From Saturnia japonica (taxonomy: Eukaryota; Arthropoda; Insecta; Lepidoptera; Saturniidae), in assembly GCA_033032175.1 (NCBI GenBank), contig CM065304.1, positions 10,292,001 to 10,356,000 on the forward strand: a DNA stretch of 64,000 nucleotides, written 5' to 3'. Made by a program: the position numbers and the translations under genes. Every line of letters starts with the position of its first letter. Position 1 is the stretch's first letter. Positions 1 through 12,000 of this stretch are shown here, piece by piece. The notes under the pieces are model-generated. The model saw only the letters and a list, made by a program, of their open reading frames with translations. It had not been told where the DNA came from and did no database searches.

Positions 1-1570
1 TTATCTATAAAAATATTTGTATATTTACATAAAATGAGCAATTAATTATATTAAAATATTCAGTGAATTTCAGCAGCATTTCACGGTTATCTATATCATT
101 TTAATAATCATTGTGTGATTTCTCAAGAAACTTCTTAATCACCACTGTTGTTACAGGCATCAAAAAGTAGTGAACAATAAAATCACATACAATTTTTATA
201 CGTCCATGGTCACATATATATCGTTGTTAATGTTCATAATTACTGGTCTGCTTCTTAGGGTAGTAGCGTGACGTTTTAAAGCTTGTAACCTACCTCAGTA
301 AATAGGGTTATAAAATCTAAAAAGAATTTTTGAAATCTGATTTGTAATTCCATAGGTTAGCACGTTCAAACAAATAAGTAATCTCTTGAGCTTTATAGTA
401 TTAAAGTATAGATTTTCCTTAAACGACGCGTTGGCTACGTGCGTAAGCGCCGCCATTTTGTTGATTGGTTTTCTTAAGATCACTTTCAAACAAAAATTAT
501 TATAGTAATACAAGGTTAAACAGAATAATTTTTATGAGACACAAGGTCAACACTTAATATTTAGGTATTTATTTATTTAGTTACAGAATACGTCAAAATT
601 AAGAGAAAAAAGACGGCTGTTAGAAAAAAACGTTTGTTCATAGTAATCATAAGAGTATAGATACCTAATTATTTTTTCGTAGATTGTTTTATTATCATTT
701 TAAATATAGCTGTCCAAAACACACTTACGTTAAAAATATTTTCGATTTGTGTAATTTAAAACATTTAATTCTTTTTATTATTTCACTTGTATCATTCTAG
801 AACAATACGTCCTACTGATGTATGGTGTAGATTGATTTATAATTATGTACAATGTTGGCAAATAGCTGATAAGTTTACTAATTGTCGTAATTGAAATACC
901 TAAGGATTTAGACATAATTATGTGACGTATGAGAAATAAAATAAATATATTATCTGGTAACAGTTTCAATGTTTAAATGAAAAAAAATTAACGATATAGG
1001 TAGTCGTGTATTTTAATGTTTAGGTATATTAAATATAATTATAGGTATGAGTCAAAATAGTGCATTATGATAACGCTTATATGAGAGCCATTTGCGACGT
1101 GGGTCGTATATTTTTTATAATGTGTTGTCGATATTTTATCATTCGTTTGGTTTAGTAAAATTCCATAACAATAAACTGGTATTAATACCGTAATAGGCTA
1201 CATTGAACTCTCCTAAGAAGAATTTAGAAGTAAGCTAACCCACATTTAATTTTGTTTTTATTTAGTTTATGTAAATACATATTTATTATGTTTATTAAAA
1301 CCCCGCATAATTGTAACTTACTAAACAAAGCTTCGAATGCACGGTGCACCACAAAACCAAACAAAGCGAGAACAGTATTGAATTAAAATATTCGCTGCAT
1401 TGTCGCGCATTAGCTCTTAATGATTCCTAAATATAAAATAGATTTATAGGTAATATAATATACTTTAAAAATAATTTATAATTTTTTACATTCAGTGAAC
1501 ACAATTATGATAGATGAAGACATCATCAGTAATATAATTGGAATGTGCGCAAGCTGGAATACATAAATAG
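1..1570. other. AT-rich non-coding DNA, probable first intron of the gene at 1663-1882
   Basis: No exon is recognised here on either strand. Because the minus-strand exon at 1663-1882 ends in a good donor site, this stretch is most simply its first intron running off the left edge. The short open frames contain no recognisable domain and their composition is that of the AT-rich background. Confidence 0.4.
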
Positions 1571-1662
1571 TTATCGCAGTGTGGCAGACATCAACTTACC
1601 AATAACAGAACAAATGATATCATACTTGGTAAATCCAATACTTATTATCAGGATTGTCTCAC

Positions 1663-1882
1663 CTTTGACCACTTCGTTGTTGTGAACATTCTGAGTGACG
1701 GAAACGAATTTTGGGCCGATGTGAAGGCCGTTAGTCTTGGTCACGTTCAAGTTGGAGACTGTGGGCACTGCAGTACGTAGGGCCGAAGTCACCATTCCCT
1801 CGTTCATCATCACCACTTCGGAGCTAGAGCTAGACCTGCTGCTCAGCTCATGTTCACGTTCGCCGTCACTTTCGCTCCACAT
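1663..1882 (-). CDS. First coding exon, PGRP-like immune receptor (partial gene)
   Basis: The exon starts at an ATG at 1882 and ends at 1663 on a consensus donor (AAAG|GTGAGA), giving 73 codons plus one base. The peptide is acidic and Ser-rich at residues 5-22. Residues 45-67 contain NVTKTNGLHIGPKFVSVTQ, which resembles the RHIM-like motif (V/I-x-I/V-G) in the N-terminal region of long insect peptidoglycan recognition proteins (PGRP-LC/LE type), where it is used to signal to the IMD pathway. The match is from memory of the family, not from a search. The transmembrane and amidase-like PGRP domains would be encoded further left, outside the window. An open frame continues upstream to 1939 without an ATG, so the start at 1882 is preferred. 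An acceptor-like CTAG lies near 1940, so a 5' UTR intron is possible. Confidence 0.5.
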
Positions 1883-2129
1883 TATTAACACTGACGACGA
1901 CTGTGAATAACCGTGTACTGACACAATGGCGTGACGCACCTAGATGATTAACAACTCGGACGACGTTTCGCTTCGTGGTCCCAAGCGCGACTATCTTCAG
2001 TATCTTCAAGCCTTTACGTCTACGCAAATAAAACTCGCCGATAAATATTTTGCAATCTTGTTACTTTTAGTACAAATTTATCTGCCCCCCACCCTTTTTT
2101 ATGTGCCAACTACTAAAGATTTATGATAA

Positions 2130-3170
2130 ACACCTATTTTTTCACGATATTTTATAATGTAATTCCGTGATAATTTAATATGCGATATTCGAAATTTCTT
2201 CGCTCATTGTCTTAAAAAGTAAAACACCTGTCTAGGTATTGGAATGTAAAACATTAAACACAAAATTTCTTCCAACTCGTTGCAGCCGTTTCCGAAGAAC
2301 TAAATATATATATTTATGTTAATAAATCTTTATTTTTGTCTGTACACTTTTTTATAATTCCCCGATAGTTATACTATATGAACGACACTGGCACTGACTC
2401 TAAAACGGTTTTACCGATTCTCATGAAATTTTGTACACGAGATGCTTATGTTAGTGGTCATTTTATAAGGTATAAGAATTTTTGTTTTACGTTTAGAAAT
2501 CGTTTAAAAAAAGAAATAAAAAAATATATTTTGTTAATGAAATTTTGTATACGGGTAGTGTAAGTCATTCCATAAGTTACTGATGGGCTATAAAGTTTGT
2601 CAAAAATATTCTTCAAAAATACGTCCAAATTATTTTATAATGTGATGATTTTTAGAGTGCGATGTATGCTGGATCGATGAGCTCTCATGTTGTGCAAATG
2701 TTAACGATTTAGTGACAGTTTTATATGATATTATACACAAAATTATTACTAAGTACGCACCATAAACAAAACCTACCACAAGAAAGTATCCTAAATGGCT
2801 AACCCACAAATTTATCAAACTTTTAAACGTGAAAAATCAATACCGAATGAAGATTCGCAAATTTAACGAAAATCCACGTGGCGTCATTTCATTTGAGTTA
2901 TTAAAGTCTAGATACAATAATCTTCTGGAGTTGTGTTATAGAACATAATTATATCAATCGTTAGGAATCAAATTTTAAGCTAAACCCCAAATTTCTTTGG
3001 TGATTCATTACAGGTAAGAAGTTAAAGCATAGCTTCTACCCTGCCGAAATGTCCCATAATAATATTACCACATCGAAAGGTCCTGAAGTGTGTGTGATTT
3101 GTTTGCGTCATATTTCTCAGCTACATATAACTGTAATCTTCATAAGAATGATTATTATAATACGTTCTTC
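2130..3170. other. Non-coding AT-rich stretch
   Basis: No gene is recognised. Text resembling 'ttctcatgaaattttgtacacg', a phrase common in lepidopteran interspersed repeats, recurs twice at about 2415-2450 and 2535-2560, so part of it is repeat remnant. Confidence 0.4.
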
Positions 3171-3179
3171 TGGTAATTA

Positions 3180-3862
3180 CATGAACACAATGTCGATTAG
3201 TATTGGTAATGTTCGAAGAGGATTAAAAAGACTTTATGTATTCAAAGGTACTGGCGCCGATGGTATACCAGCAATTTTTGCGTTTAAGTGTGCTGATTCA
3301 TTAGGTTTTCCATTAGCCTTAATCTATAATAAGTCTTTCAAAGAAGGAGTCTTCCCGACAATTAGAAAAGAAGCTCTGGTTGTACTTTTACATAAATGTG
3401 GTAAAGAGAATCTTATTACGAATGATATACCTATATCTATTTTATCAACATTGCCATGGGTCCTGGGAAAGTGCTTTGTTCTATACTATATTGACATCTG
3501 AAGCAGTTCCTCGATGTTCAACAATAAAGATTTGTCAGAGCTAGATGTATTTGTAAAAATCTAGTAAGTTTCGTAGAATACCTGAGCCGTGCCATTGACT
3601 CACAACATAGCGTAGAAGTAATGTACACTGACTTAAGCTAGTCGTTTGATCGGGAGTCTAATGGAATTTTAATAAGCAAGTTGCAACTTTATTGGATTAA
3701 AGGGAATCTGCTAAATTGTGTGGAATCTTACCTAACGGGTAGACAATATCATGTTGTCATATATGGTTTTTCCTCTAAATATTTCGGCATTAAATCAGGT
3801 GTCCCACAGGGTTCCCATTTGGGACCTCTTTTGTATAATAGATTTATTAATGATACTAGAGC
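3180..3862 (+). pseudogene. Jockey-like LINE, reverse transcriptase fragment (5' part)
   Basis: Broken open frames read as the middle of a non-LTR reverse transcriptase. Residues around 3240-3470 give GTGADGIPAIF, then a stretch like 'PLALIYNKSFKEGVFP', then a degenerate form of the KSG...NYRPISIL block. After stops and frameshifts, 3740-3850 reads SYLTGRQ...GVPQGSHLGPLLY, the conserved GVPQGS/LGPLLF block of LINE polymerases. The frame then breaks off at FINDTRA, just before the expected catalytic FADD box, which appears 1.2 kb later at about 5110. Several in-frame stops show it is dead. The overall order of blocks and the (GATTTT)n tail downstream suggest the Jockey superfamily; the exact clade is not settled. 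Confidence 0.75.
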
Positions 3863-5078
3863 GTACCCGTGGCTCCGCACGCGTTTGTTACTATGCATTA
3901 ATTATTTAAATCCCTTTATTTTTACTCATATTGTTGAAAATTTATATCCCGTATCAATGGAGGAGTGGTATGTATTTCCCGTGTACAATTTTCATCAGAA
4001 TCGGTTGAAAACTATTATTCTAATGTATTATTAACAATTCTTATAGCCTCTCAATTATAGTATAATGTATGTTTCCCGTCTACAAAATTTGATCAGAATC
4101 GGTTGAGATTTGATTAAAATTAAACTTTTTGAAGTGATAACTTCTGGGAGGGTAAACCGTTTCGTAATGTAATGCGTTAGGGCGCCATTAATTGTACCAT
4201 AGTTTCAGTCAAAGCTAACACCACGCTCGTAGCCTAGCGGTCATAAGCGTGACTGTTAAGGCAAAAGTCCTAGGTTCGAATCCTCGCCAGCTTATCTTTC
4301 TCTCTCGTTTGGTCTTTTTTTATTTGATTAGTTTAAGTTATCACTTTTGTCGAGCGTTCCGAGACGCACAATTTTTTTTTAATTGTAGAAGTAATATTGA
4401 CAATTCTTATAGCTCATTAATTATGTTAATAGTTAGACTTCCTGTGTATAAAATTTCATCAAAATCGGTTAAGAATTAATGAAATTTAAAATTTTTGAAA
4501 ATTCATTTTTTTACTATTTCCAAAAGTGTTATTGAAAACTCTCATTACTTATCATTCATGGAATGACTTATACTTTCCGTGTACATAATTGAATTAAAGA
4601 AAATATATATTTTTTGATTTTTTTTACGTTATCTAAAAGTAATATTGAAATTTCTTATAAACAACCTATCAACTGACCGATGATATATAAGCATCCTGTG
4701 TACAAAATTACTATAAATGTATATTAAAATACTGTACTATCATTTAATAGGTAATTATTAGAAATTAAATACATTTATTATTAAGTATAATAATGTCAAT
4801 AAATCAACAAAATTGTTGACGTTGATAACGCTGTCATTTCAAATCAACAAACGGGTTATCATGGAAGCTCATATTTCCCTCTTACATATTTTCATCTCCT
4901 ATTTTTTACCCTTAAAGTTTTATTTTCGATACAAAAACCACCTTATGTCCTTTCCCAAAGTCCAATGTATCTCTATACCAAAATTCATCAAAATTGGATC
5001 AGCGGTTTAGGCGTGAAAACGTAACAGACAGACAGAGTTAATTTCGCATTTATAATATTAGTATGTATTAACCATTGT
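3863..5078. mobile_element. Composite repeat inserted in the LINE
   Basis: This segment separates two parts of one LINE frame. It opens with a form of the 'gcccgtggcttcgc' repeat seen at 15797 (here 'acccgtggctccgcacgcg') and closes at about 4970-5075 with the minus-strand form of the CTGT-bearing repeat (acagacagacagagtt... aatattagtat). In between are several copies of 'tgtacaaaattt.atcagaatcggtt', typical of lepidopteran interspersed repeats, and a tRNA-like SINE head at 4224-4295. It has no coding capacity. Confidence 0.6.
4224..4295 (+). repeat. tRNA-like SINE head (fragment)
   Basis: The sequence has an A-box-like 'tagcctagcggtcataagcg' and a B-box 'aggttcgaatcct', in tRNA spacing. It matches the head of the SINE at 54381, so it is a SINE fragment and not a working tRNA gene; no acceptor stem pairs across it. 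Confidence 0.6.
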
Positions 5079-5822
5079 TTCCAATATTCCAAATTCTTTC
5101 TATTTTCAGATGACTTAAAAGTCTTAAAACCTCCTAACGATTCCCGATTGTTATAAGAGGATCTTAATTGTTTAGCAATATAGTGCGTCAATGACATGAA
5201 CCTGAATGTTGATAAACGTTGTTATGTCAATTTCTCACGCAAAAAAATTAAAAGTTTAGAGTCAGTATGGAATTCAATGAGGGAGCTGGGGATGATAACA
5301 CTTGATTCTAAATTGCAATTTAATAAGCATATTGATAAAATTGTAAGAAATGCTTTCAGAATGTTGGGATTTGTCTTGAGGAATAGTAAAGATTTAAAAT
5401 CAACAGATTAAAATTTTGTTATATAATGCTCTTGTTAGATCAAGTCTGGAATGCTGTGTACGGTTCGGAATCTGCATTATGATGTCTACTCTACTACTTA
5501 CTGATTTGCCGGACAACAAGTTCAAGGACCATGTCAAGCGGGCTTTACAGTCAAAAGGATTTATAGGGTGGATCATTATGTGAATGATAGTGATGTCTGG
5601 AAGTGACTCCCTCTCTGTGCATCCACTAAATTATTATTATTGTACCTCTTATATTAACATTTGTACAGTTGTCAAAAAAAAAGATAAACCCGATTGAGTT
5701 TCTTACCAGTTCTCAATGTCTCTGATATTTTCCGAGCCGGCAGTAGTGTGATGACGTTCATAAGTGCTTTCTTAGGGCTTAAATTGAGTAAAGATTATTT
5801 TGATTTTGATTTACACAAATCG
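5079..5822 (+). pseudogene. Jockey-like LINE, C-terminal part and 3' tail
   Basis: Reading resumes at FFLFSDDLKVLK (a decayed form of the YADD catalytic box) and continues with MNLNVDKRCYVNFSRKK, then LDSKLQFNKHIDKIVRNA, FRMLGFVLRNSKDLK and LLYNALVRSSLE, the usual order at the C-terminal end of a LINE reverse transcriptase. Frameshifts and stops are frequent. The 3' UTR includes 'cttagggcttaaattgag' and ends in a short ATTTTG-type repeat at about 5795-5820, a usual Jockey-type 3' terminus in Lepidoptera. Together with 3180-3862 it is one 5'-truncated copy. Confidence 0.75.
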
Positions 5823-6029
5823 CTTAGAAAGTGTGCAGAAAAAGTTCCTGTGGCACTAATATATAGTGGTAACTTAATTAATAAACTTAAGTTTAGAGTT
5901 ATAGAGATCAGTTAAAATATTTTAAGATGCCAAATCTTTTTTTTTTTTTTTAACTTGGATGAACCCGTCATGGGTACACACCCGCCTGGAGGGACGAGTG
6001 GTTATGAGAGACTCCTACTCACTAAAACT

Positions 6030-6155
6030 CCACGTTTTTTTTTTTTTTTCTTTTTTTTTTTTTTTTTGAACTGACTACACTATTAGCCTTAGGGGCCCTA
6101 AAGCCGCTGCGGCTTTTACAGCTTCACCGGACTTGGTAAAACTCCACGGTGTACC
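6030..6155 (-). repeat. Poly(A)-tailed retroposon fragment (family E)
   Basis: A long T-run at 6037-6067 is followed by 'gaactgactacactattag' and 'ccgctgcggcttttacagc'. The same block, always with the T-run (A-tail) on the same side, recurs at 10650, 16205, 27977 and 37790, so this is a retroposed short element read backwards. The neighbouring T-tract at 5937-5952 may be a second tail. Confidence 0.6.
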
Positions 6156-6159
6156 ATCA

Positions 6160-7190
6160 GCCCTTTATATGAAAAGTTTAGAAGTCGCATTAGGTGACCA
6201 ATTATCAAAACAATACTTCCAAGCTACACTCAATTTTGAAAGCCCTGCTATAAGTTATGGATAGTGTTATCCAAGTAATATGTATATAGTAAACAATGAT
6301 CCGAGTCGCCTTTCTGAGCGTAAAATTTGTTTATTGTTATTTCACGTATATTTTTAACATAACATAAACATTTTTGATTTCTTCTGTAACATTAAGTTAC
6401 ATACGTGGTCTAAATATTAAAGTTAGTTTTAGTGTATAAGGTGTATCGAACTCTCTTTAGATCTTTCTAGTTTACCAGTGTAAACTCTTGTGTGTTACTG
6501 TGTATATGTACTAGACATCTGTATATCTTGTATATTGTACAAGAATATTTCTATATCACATTATTATATTCAGTGTGGGTCTAGAACGCGACTTACTTTT
6601 TTTTATATTTAATCGACGAAAAAATCTTCGCTACCTATTTGATTTGTTTTCTTATTATCCTATTTTTAACGGTTTTTGTAGGGTAGATATTCCAAGAAAA
6701 CGTGCTGGTAGAGATTTTTTTTCGAGTTGTTTTTATAATATTATCATGACTTGTTTATACTAATGTATGTTACATAATATTTCAAAATATAGAAATAAAG
6801 AAAAAGGTAGATGGAGCATTTAGAACACAAATGTGGAACATGCATTTAGGTCTATATTCTTGACGATCATATTACGTGCGATCGTATGAATAAATGTTGC
6901 CAGGACAGTTAAATTAAGTTTTACTGATTTTTTATCACTCCAACAGTGTAGTTGTTAATCCGTCATCCGTAATAAAAAAAAACTGCATTTTTATTTCAAA
7001 TGAAGGGTTTCAAGGTTCTTTACATATCCATTTTCAACTGAACATATATCTGCCATTTTGATTTTTTCATGATCATGTATATTTCTTGATTCTATTTATG
7101 TCTTTTGCTTTAACTTGCCTATACCTATTGGTTCCAATGTCTTAAGCGTTTAAAATTTTTGGCAATTTTTTGATTTTTGCTTGCTTTCAA
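6160..7190. other. Non-coding stretch, no gene recognised
   Basis: AT-rich with no supported gene. Short open frames, such as 6575-6763, have no recognisable content. Confidence 0.4.
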
Positions 7191-7194
7191 TTCG

Positions 7195-7400
7195 AATGTT
7201 TTTTTTAAGGTTCACCCATAACTTTTTTGTTTATGGACCGATTTGGATTATTTCTTTTTCGTTGGAAAGGGGATACCTAAAGGGTGACTGTATTGTAATT
7301 TAATTGGCATTGAACCTTCAACTTCGAAGATACACCAGGAAACTCTCCAAAATCATTGAAGTTTGTTTTCTTTTTTGTTAAAAATTGTCTTTTCTATTAA
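7195..7400 (+). repeat. Interspersed repeat (family K)
   Basis: This stretch shares 'ggggatacct', 'ggaaactc' and 'attgaagtttgttttctttt' followed by 'ttgttaaaaattgt' with 56035-56245, in the same order and orientation. It has no coding content. Confidence 0.6.
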
Positions 7401-8139
7401 CTGTTGTGTTGTACATTTATTTGTGCGTTAAATAGCATCATATTCTGTTATTGTCAAAGTTATGAGGTGCTGAATAAATTATTTACCTTCTTTCAAAAGT
7501 TTTGTGTTCTTTTTGTCTCTCTAATGTTAATAATTCACGCACACGTATAAATAAATCCAATATTTTTTATATTTTATTGGCAATACCATCATATTATATA
7601 TTAATAATTTTAGTTTTTTATTTAGTTATCAATTTACACAGCATACTACACATGAACTATGGTACATTGATACATTTTCCATTCATAACATTTATTTGAT
7701 TATTGGTTTGTATATTTTTCTATGAATAGGGTAAAGTTTAGACATTCACACTATTTTGTTCATGCACACAAGCATCAATCAAATAGGCACTACGCACAAC
7801 GTTTTTTGTAAAATCTATTTTTAATTTATCATAACCTAAACATAGCATCACACAACTATCTTAGTCCACTAATGACAAATTTCCACAAAATTTTGGCTTC
7901 TTCACTTGCAGGTGTAGCCAAGACGATATGAAGTTGCCATATTCTAGGAGCTATTGTTTGTAGATAGCGTGGCATCTAGTTGTAGCGTCATATATTATAT
8001 AAACAATATTTATGTAAAAGACGGTACAATAGTGTACGGTACATAATTAATGTAATCGGTTCGTAAACCTCAGGGCTCGAGGTCTACTCGCTATATGTCC
8101 GATTTTTTATTATTTGTTAAATAAAATATTACATAAAAC
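7400..8139. other. Non-coding stretch
   Basis: No gene or clear repeat boundary was found. A 65-residue frame at 7502-7699 is hydrophobic only because it is AT-rich. Confidence 0.35.
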
Positions 8140-8282
8140 TAGGGGCCGATTTTTCAATCGCCAGACGACTTTATTTGTGGTGGTATAAATTTGACGTTTT
8201 GACGGATAACGTATGGAAACCCGTCAAAATTTTAAAATTATTCCTCAGGTAAGGTTATCTGTTAATTGAAAAGTCTGCCCTA
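8140..8282. mobile_element. Short MITE with imperfect inverted ends
   Basis: The left end 'taggggccgatttttcaat' and the reverse complement of the right end 'tagggcagacttttcaatt' match over about 20 bases with a few differences. The element is 143 bp and has no coding capacity. No clear target duplication is visible, so the superfamily is open. Confidence 0.5.
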
Positions 8283-8637
8283 AGTTGTTTTTTTACTTAT
8301 TTAAGATAACGTGCATTTGCACTCTTTTCGTTGAAATGTAGCAGTAATTGAACGAAAGCGTTATCGCTTTATCTCTAAATTGATTACATTAGACAAGTTT
8401 CCAAGAAAATTAATGCATACAATAACAATTATTCGAGCCGGTAAATTATGCTACGAAGCGAAGCCCTCTTAACGAAGGACAACCAAACTGGAGATTTCAA
8501 ACGTCAATGAAATATATACTTTTCTATTATCCCAATTTATTATAGTTTGGTATTTTTACAATTGATAGTTCTGTATTTTCCCAATTTATGTGTTGAATAT
8601 TTTTCACATTTAAAGTGTATTTTGATAATAATTTATA

Positions 8638-8750
8638 GATACTAATATTGTAAATGCGAAAGTAACTCTGTCTGTCTGTCTGTTACGTTTTCACGACTAA
8701 GTCGCTGAACCAATTTCGATAAATTTACCTCTTTTCATCCGCGCGGGGAG
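8638..8750 (+). repeat. CTGT-bearing interspersed repeat (family J)
   Basis: The block 'actaatattgtaaatgcgaa' then 'agtaactctgtctgtctgtc' then 'tgttacgttttcacg' recurs at 18140 and, reversed, near 5075 and 11990. It is common lepidopteran repeat DNA whose first part usually marks an element end. Confidence 0.7.
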
Positions 8751-8759
8751 AAATATTTA

Positions 8760-10130
8760 GGTGCTTTCCGTCCTGGAGACACATTGCTGAGATAAACATA
8801 AAGCAAAACTTTATGAACAAAAACGTGTAGCGAAACAATGTTTTGAAAAGAGTTTTTATATAATTTATAAAGCAAAACACGTGGCAGGAGACACGGCTTA
8901 ATACAGTCAATAAAAATATTAATTTAAAATTTATGTAGGTACCAAACTCGAAATTTACATATGTAGTTTAAATAATATGGTTTAGGCGCAATGTAATAAT
9001 TCAATGTTTGTTTACATTTTAGGATTGACAACATATCAATTTCTGTTACGTCTGATAGTTTTAGGGCATGCGCTGTTAGCAGTTACGAAAATATATTTCT
9101 ATCTAACAAGGTTTTATGCAAACTAATAAAACCTTGAGATACATAGTTCGATTTCAAGTATAAATTATTAGGAATTTTAAATAAAGAATTCAAATAATGA
9201 ATACAAAAATTTGTATTTGAAAATGATAGAGAAAACAATTCTCAATGTACAACAGACCTGGGAGTCGAAAAGATAGTTTATTTTATAACATATTTATATA
9301 GAAAAGTTATTTTAATTGTTATAATTTATAATTTTAATATTAATATGGGTGAAATACCCTTTGTCAAAACGACAAATACCTACTGAACATTGAAAGAACA
9401 CTACCGGGAAAGTATCACCTGGATTTTGTATTTATAATACAAATAATAACTTTTCCTATTACATATGAGGAAATCTCAATAGATAAGATATTTGGTGCTG
9501 CGTCGTCTGCTTGAGCAGTGTATCCTGATACGGCCTACACCGTGCTGACTTCTACACTACTACTACGTACACCGTGAAGCTTCTTAGTGCGAATTTTCTT
9601 GTGCCAATCTACCAAGACCACGAGAGCCTGGTTCGTGGTCTCAACGCGGAGCTGTCTGTAATTGGAGTTCTTCTTGTTTTGGACAGTATATTGTGGTCAA
9701 GTGAAGGAAGAATATTAAGAATTTTTATAGTGTATATTTTGCGATTAATTTACGGTATAGTAAACATGTATACAATTTTATAAACTTTTATGTCAGGTAT
9801 CCTGGAAATACACTTTAACTTAATTTTATCTGATTTATTCCTTCCATATTCCCTTTAGGCTCTATAAATCTCCTAAATACATACTAAATATCATAACAAT
9901 TTGTTCTTTTTTTTTAATAAGGAAATTGGGGATCCTCTTCAAAGTTAGGCGGTATTTCACACTGAACCAGCTTCTTAGCTTGTATCAAGCGCAGGAATGC
10001 TCATGTGTAGAATATTGCTGTCACCTATGGGATGTGACGGCATCGCGTCTGTGAGGGCCTAGCAAAAAATCCTTAACTTAACATTTCTATTAAAAGTGTA
10101 ATTCTCTTTGAATTAATACATGTAACATTT
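8760..10130. other. Non-coding stretch
   Basis: No gene is recognised. The 69-residue frame at 9574-9783 has no recognisable domain. Confidence 0.35.
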
Positions 10131-10465
10131 TTGGCTTATGTATAATAGATATGCATATGCTATCGCTGACTTTTTTTAGATATACTAAGGTTCAACATTT
10201 TTGAAAACCATTGTAGTTACGTGTCACTAACCATTACGGCAGCACATGCGAATAAATCAGTTTAGGATCGCTTCGTGTTCCTACTTTCTTAACAAAAATC
10301 AATATTTAAGGCTAGCTGAGAGGTGTAGCTTAGTTTCAGATAGCCTATACTATTCTTCGTGAATCTGGCTATCACATAAAAAGGATTTTTCTAATCCGAC
10401 TGCTACCAGTTGTCCAGAAATTACCGTGTTTAAACAAACAAACAAAAAATCTCGTCCGCTTTACT
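10130..10465 (+). repeat. Interspersed repeat (family G)
   Basis: The text 'gcatatgctatcgctgactt' followed by 'tttttagatatactaag' and, further on, 'aaattaccgtgtttaaacaa' is repeated at 43135-43460 in the same order. It is a non-coding dispersed element. Confidence 0.6.
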
Positions 10466-10489
10466 AAATTATTAATAGTATAGAGATAT

Positions 10490-10648
10490 ACACGGACTGA
10501 TCTCTGAACACGACAAACCAAAAGAAAACCATAGATGGGTTTATTACTATGTGTATGGTGGTCGCGAACCCTACCACCCCGCTATATTACTGTACATACA
10601 TTGACTAATCTATGAACACGATAAACCAAAACAAAATCATAGATGGCA
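10490..10648 (+). repeat. Interspersed repeat (family H)
   Basis: The core 'ttattactatgtgtatggtg' plus 'gtcgcgaaccctaccacccc' and 'gctatattactg' matches the reverse complement of 19935-20065. Similar 'cacgacaaaccaaaagaaaa' motifs occur at both ends. Confidence 0.55.
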
Positions 10649-10649
10649 T

Positions 10650-10985
10650 TTTTTTTCTGACTGACTATACTGTTAGCCTAAGGGACCTTAAACAAATAGA
10701 GCCACTGATGACTTTGACAGCTTTACCAGGCTTGGGGGCGAGCGCTTAAGGCATTCAGCCGCAAAAGCATGCTGCATGCATTTGGCATCGTTGTGCGCAT
10801 GTTGCTGGACCTCGGCTTGGGCTGTTACCGTGATTGTGAAAAGGTCGCGAACTGACTAATTCCCTATTCGTGGAAAATTCGAGCTAAACTAACGCAAACA
10901 TATATACATGTCCCTGCCTCCTGGGAGAAAGCAATGAACATGTGTATACATATATGTATTTAGTATTCTGTAAATATGATCGAAA
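10650..10985 (-). repeat. Poly(A)-tailed retroposon, long copy (family E)
   Basis: Starts with a T-run and 'gactgactatactgttagcc' and runs about 330 bp to 'tctgtaaatatgatcga'. It aligns along its length with 27977-28297, including 'gacctcggcttgg', 'tgactaattccctat' and 'tgcctcctggg'. Orientation is inferred from the A-tail. No tRNA-type promoter boxes were recognised. Confidence 0.65.
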
Positions 10986-11059
10986 CTAACTATCGTAAAA
11001 AAATGAAAAAAGGTCCCTTACAGAACCTATGTATTTATGTGGTGTGCACATATGTATGT

Positions 11060-11640
11060 ACATATGTGTGTAATGATGTAATTGCAAGTGCAGTGTTACC
11101 TGTATTAAGCGAGCGGCTGCATGACTCAAGGGTTGTACACCGAGGGAATGGACCTAGGCTTGAGTTGCCGCAAGAGAGGGAGGATGTGACGGGTGTACGT
11201 GAGCGAAATTAGCCGCCCGTCCTCTGCGGAGGGAACGGTGGTTTTGTGGGCGTAGGCGCGAGCACGCTTTGTTTGGGAGACGGTGGAGTAGCATTTGTTT
11301 TTTTCCTCGATCTTATCAATGGGATCGGTAAAGATATTCGCGGCCGGAGTTGTTCGCGGGGGATTTTCGGTTTTGGGGTTTAATTCGCGGCGGCTTTCAC
11401 CAACGGATTCACTTGATTCGACGCAGTGTCGAAGTACGATCGCGTAAGATATCAAATATACGATTCGACCAACGGACCAAGGGGCTTTGTTAATTTTACG
11501 TAAGAATCGGGTTTGGAGGATTAGGAATTTGTTAATGTTGATCTTTGACGTATGTGCGAATGTGGCGCAGCTGTATGTCACGATAGTACGGACACATATC
11601 TCGTATAATGCAAGCATATGTCTCAGGGACATTTTGCTTA
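11060..11640 (-). pseudogene. Jockey-family LINE pol C-terminal fragment
   Basis: A 168-residue frame (11632-11126) begins LRHMLALYEICVRTIVTY, then TFAHTSKININKFLILQTRF and KINKAPWSVGR. This is the block after the reverse transcriptase in Jockey-type LINE proteins (usual form YKTCIRPVMTYASVVFAHA...LQ..FCR...GAPWFVRN). The tail is Pro/Arg/Ser-rich with FTDPIDKI, also usual there. It is more GC-rich than its surroundings. The N-terminal part, endonuclease and most of the polymerase are missing; what follows at lower coordinates looks like 3' UTR. It is truncated and not functional. Confidence 0.7.
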
Positions 11641-11859
11641 GTATCAGGGGTGCAGTCTATGTGTATGGTATTGTAAATCATCCCTTATTATTTAAAACGC
11701 GAAACACTGTTATTTTTTCCTAATAACATAAACATGAATTTTTGATATCCCTAAATTTAGAAATAGTGGGTCCTTCATACAATCTTTCATCCCCTATTTC
11801 ACCTCTTAAAGTATTATTTTCATGACATAAAGTAAGCCAATGTCTTTCTTCAAGGTCCA

Positions 11860-12000
11860 ATAAATGTCTATAACAAAATTCGTCAATTTTGGTTTAATGC
11901 GTTCTTTGTACAAACCTTCATCGCCTATTTCAGGGCGTAAAATGCAACAGACAGGACAGACAGAGTTACAACATCAGTTTATAATATTAATTTTGGAAAT
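11860..12000 (-). repeat. CTGT-bearing repeat, degraded copy (family J)
   Basis: The reverse-strand form 'acagacaggacagacagagt' followed by 'tttataatatt' marks a decayed copy of the repeat at 8638 and 18140, preceded by 'aaattcgtcaattttgg'. Confidence 0.55.

Noticed and set aside
1571..1939. Full 122-residue frame as one protein
   Set aside because: It has no ATG at its start and reads through the consensus donor at 1662; only 1882-1663 is taken as exon.
4228..4290. tRNA-like sequence with A and B boxes
   Set aside because: There is no acceptor stem, and the same head begins a SINE elsewhere in the window; it is a SINE fragment.
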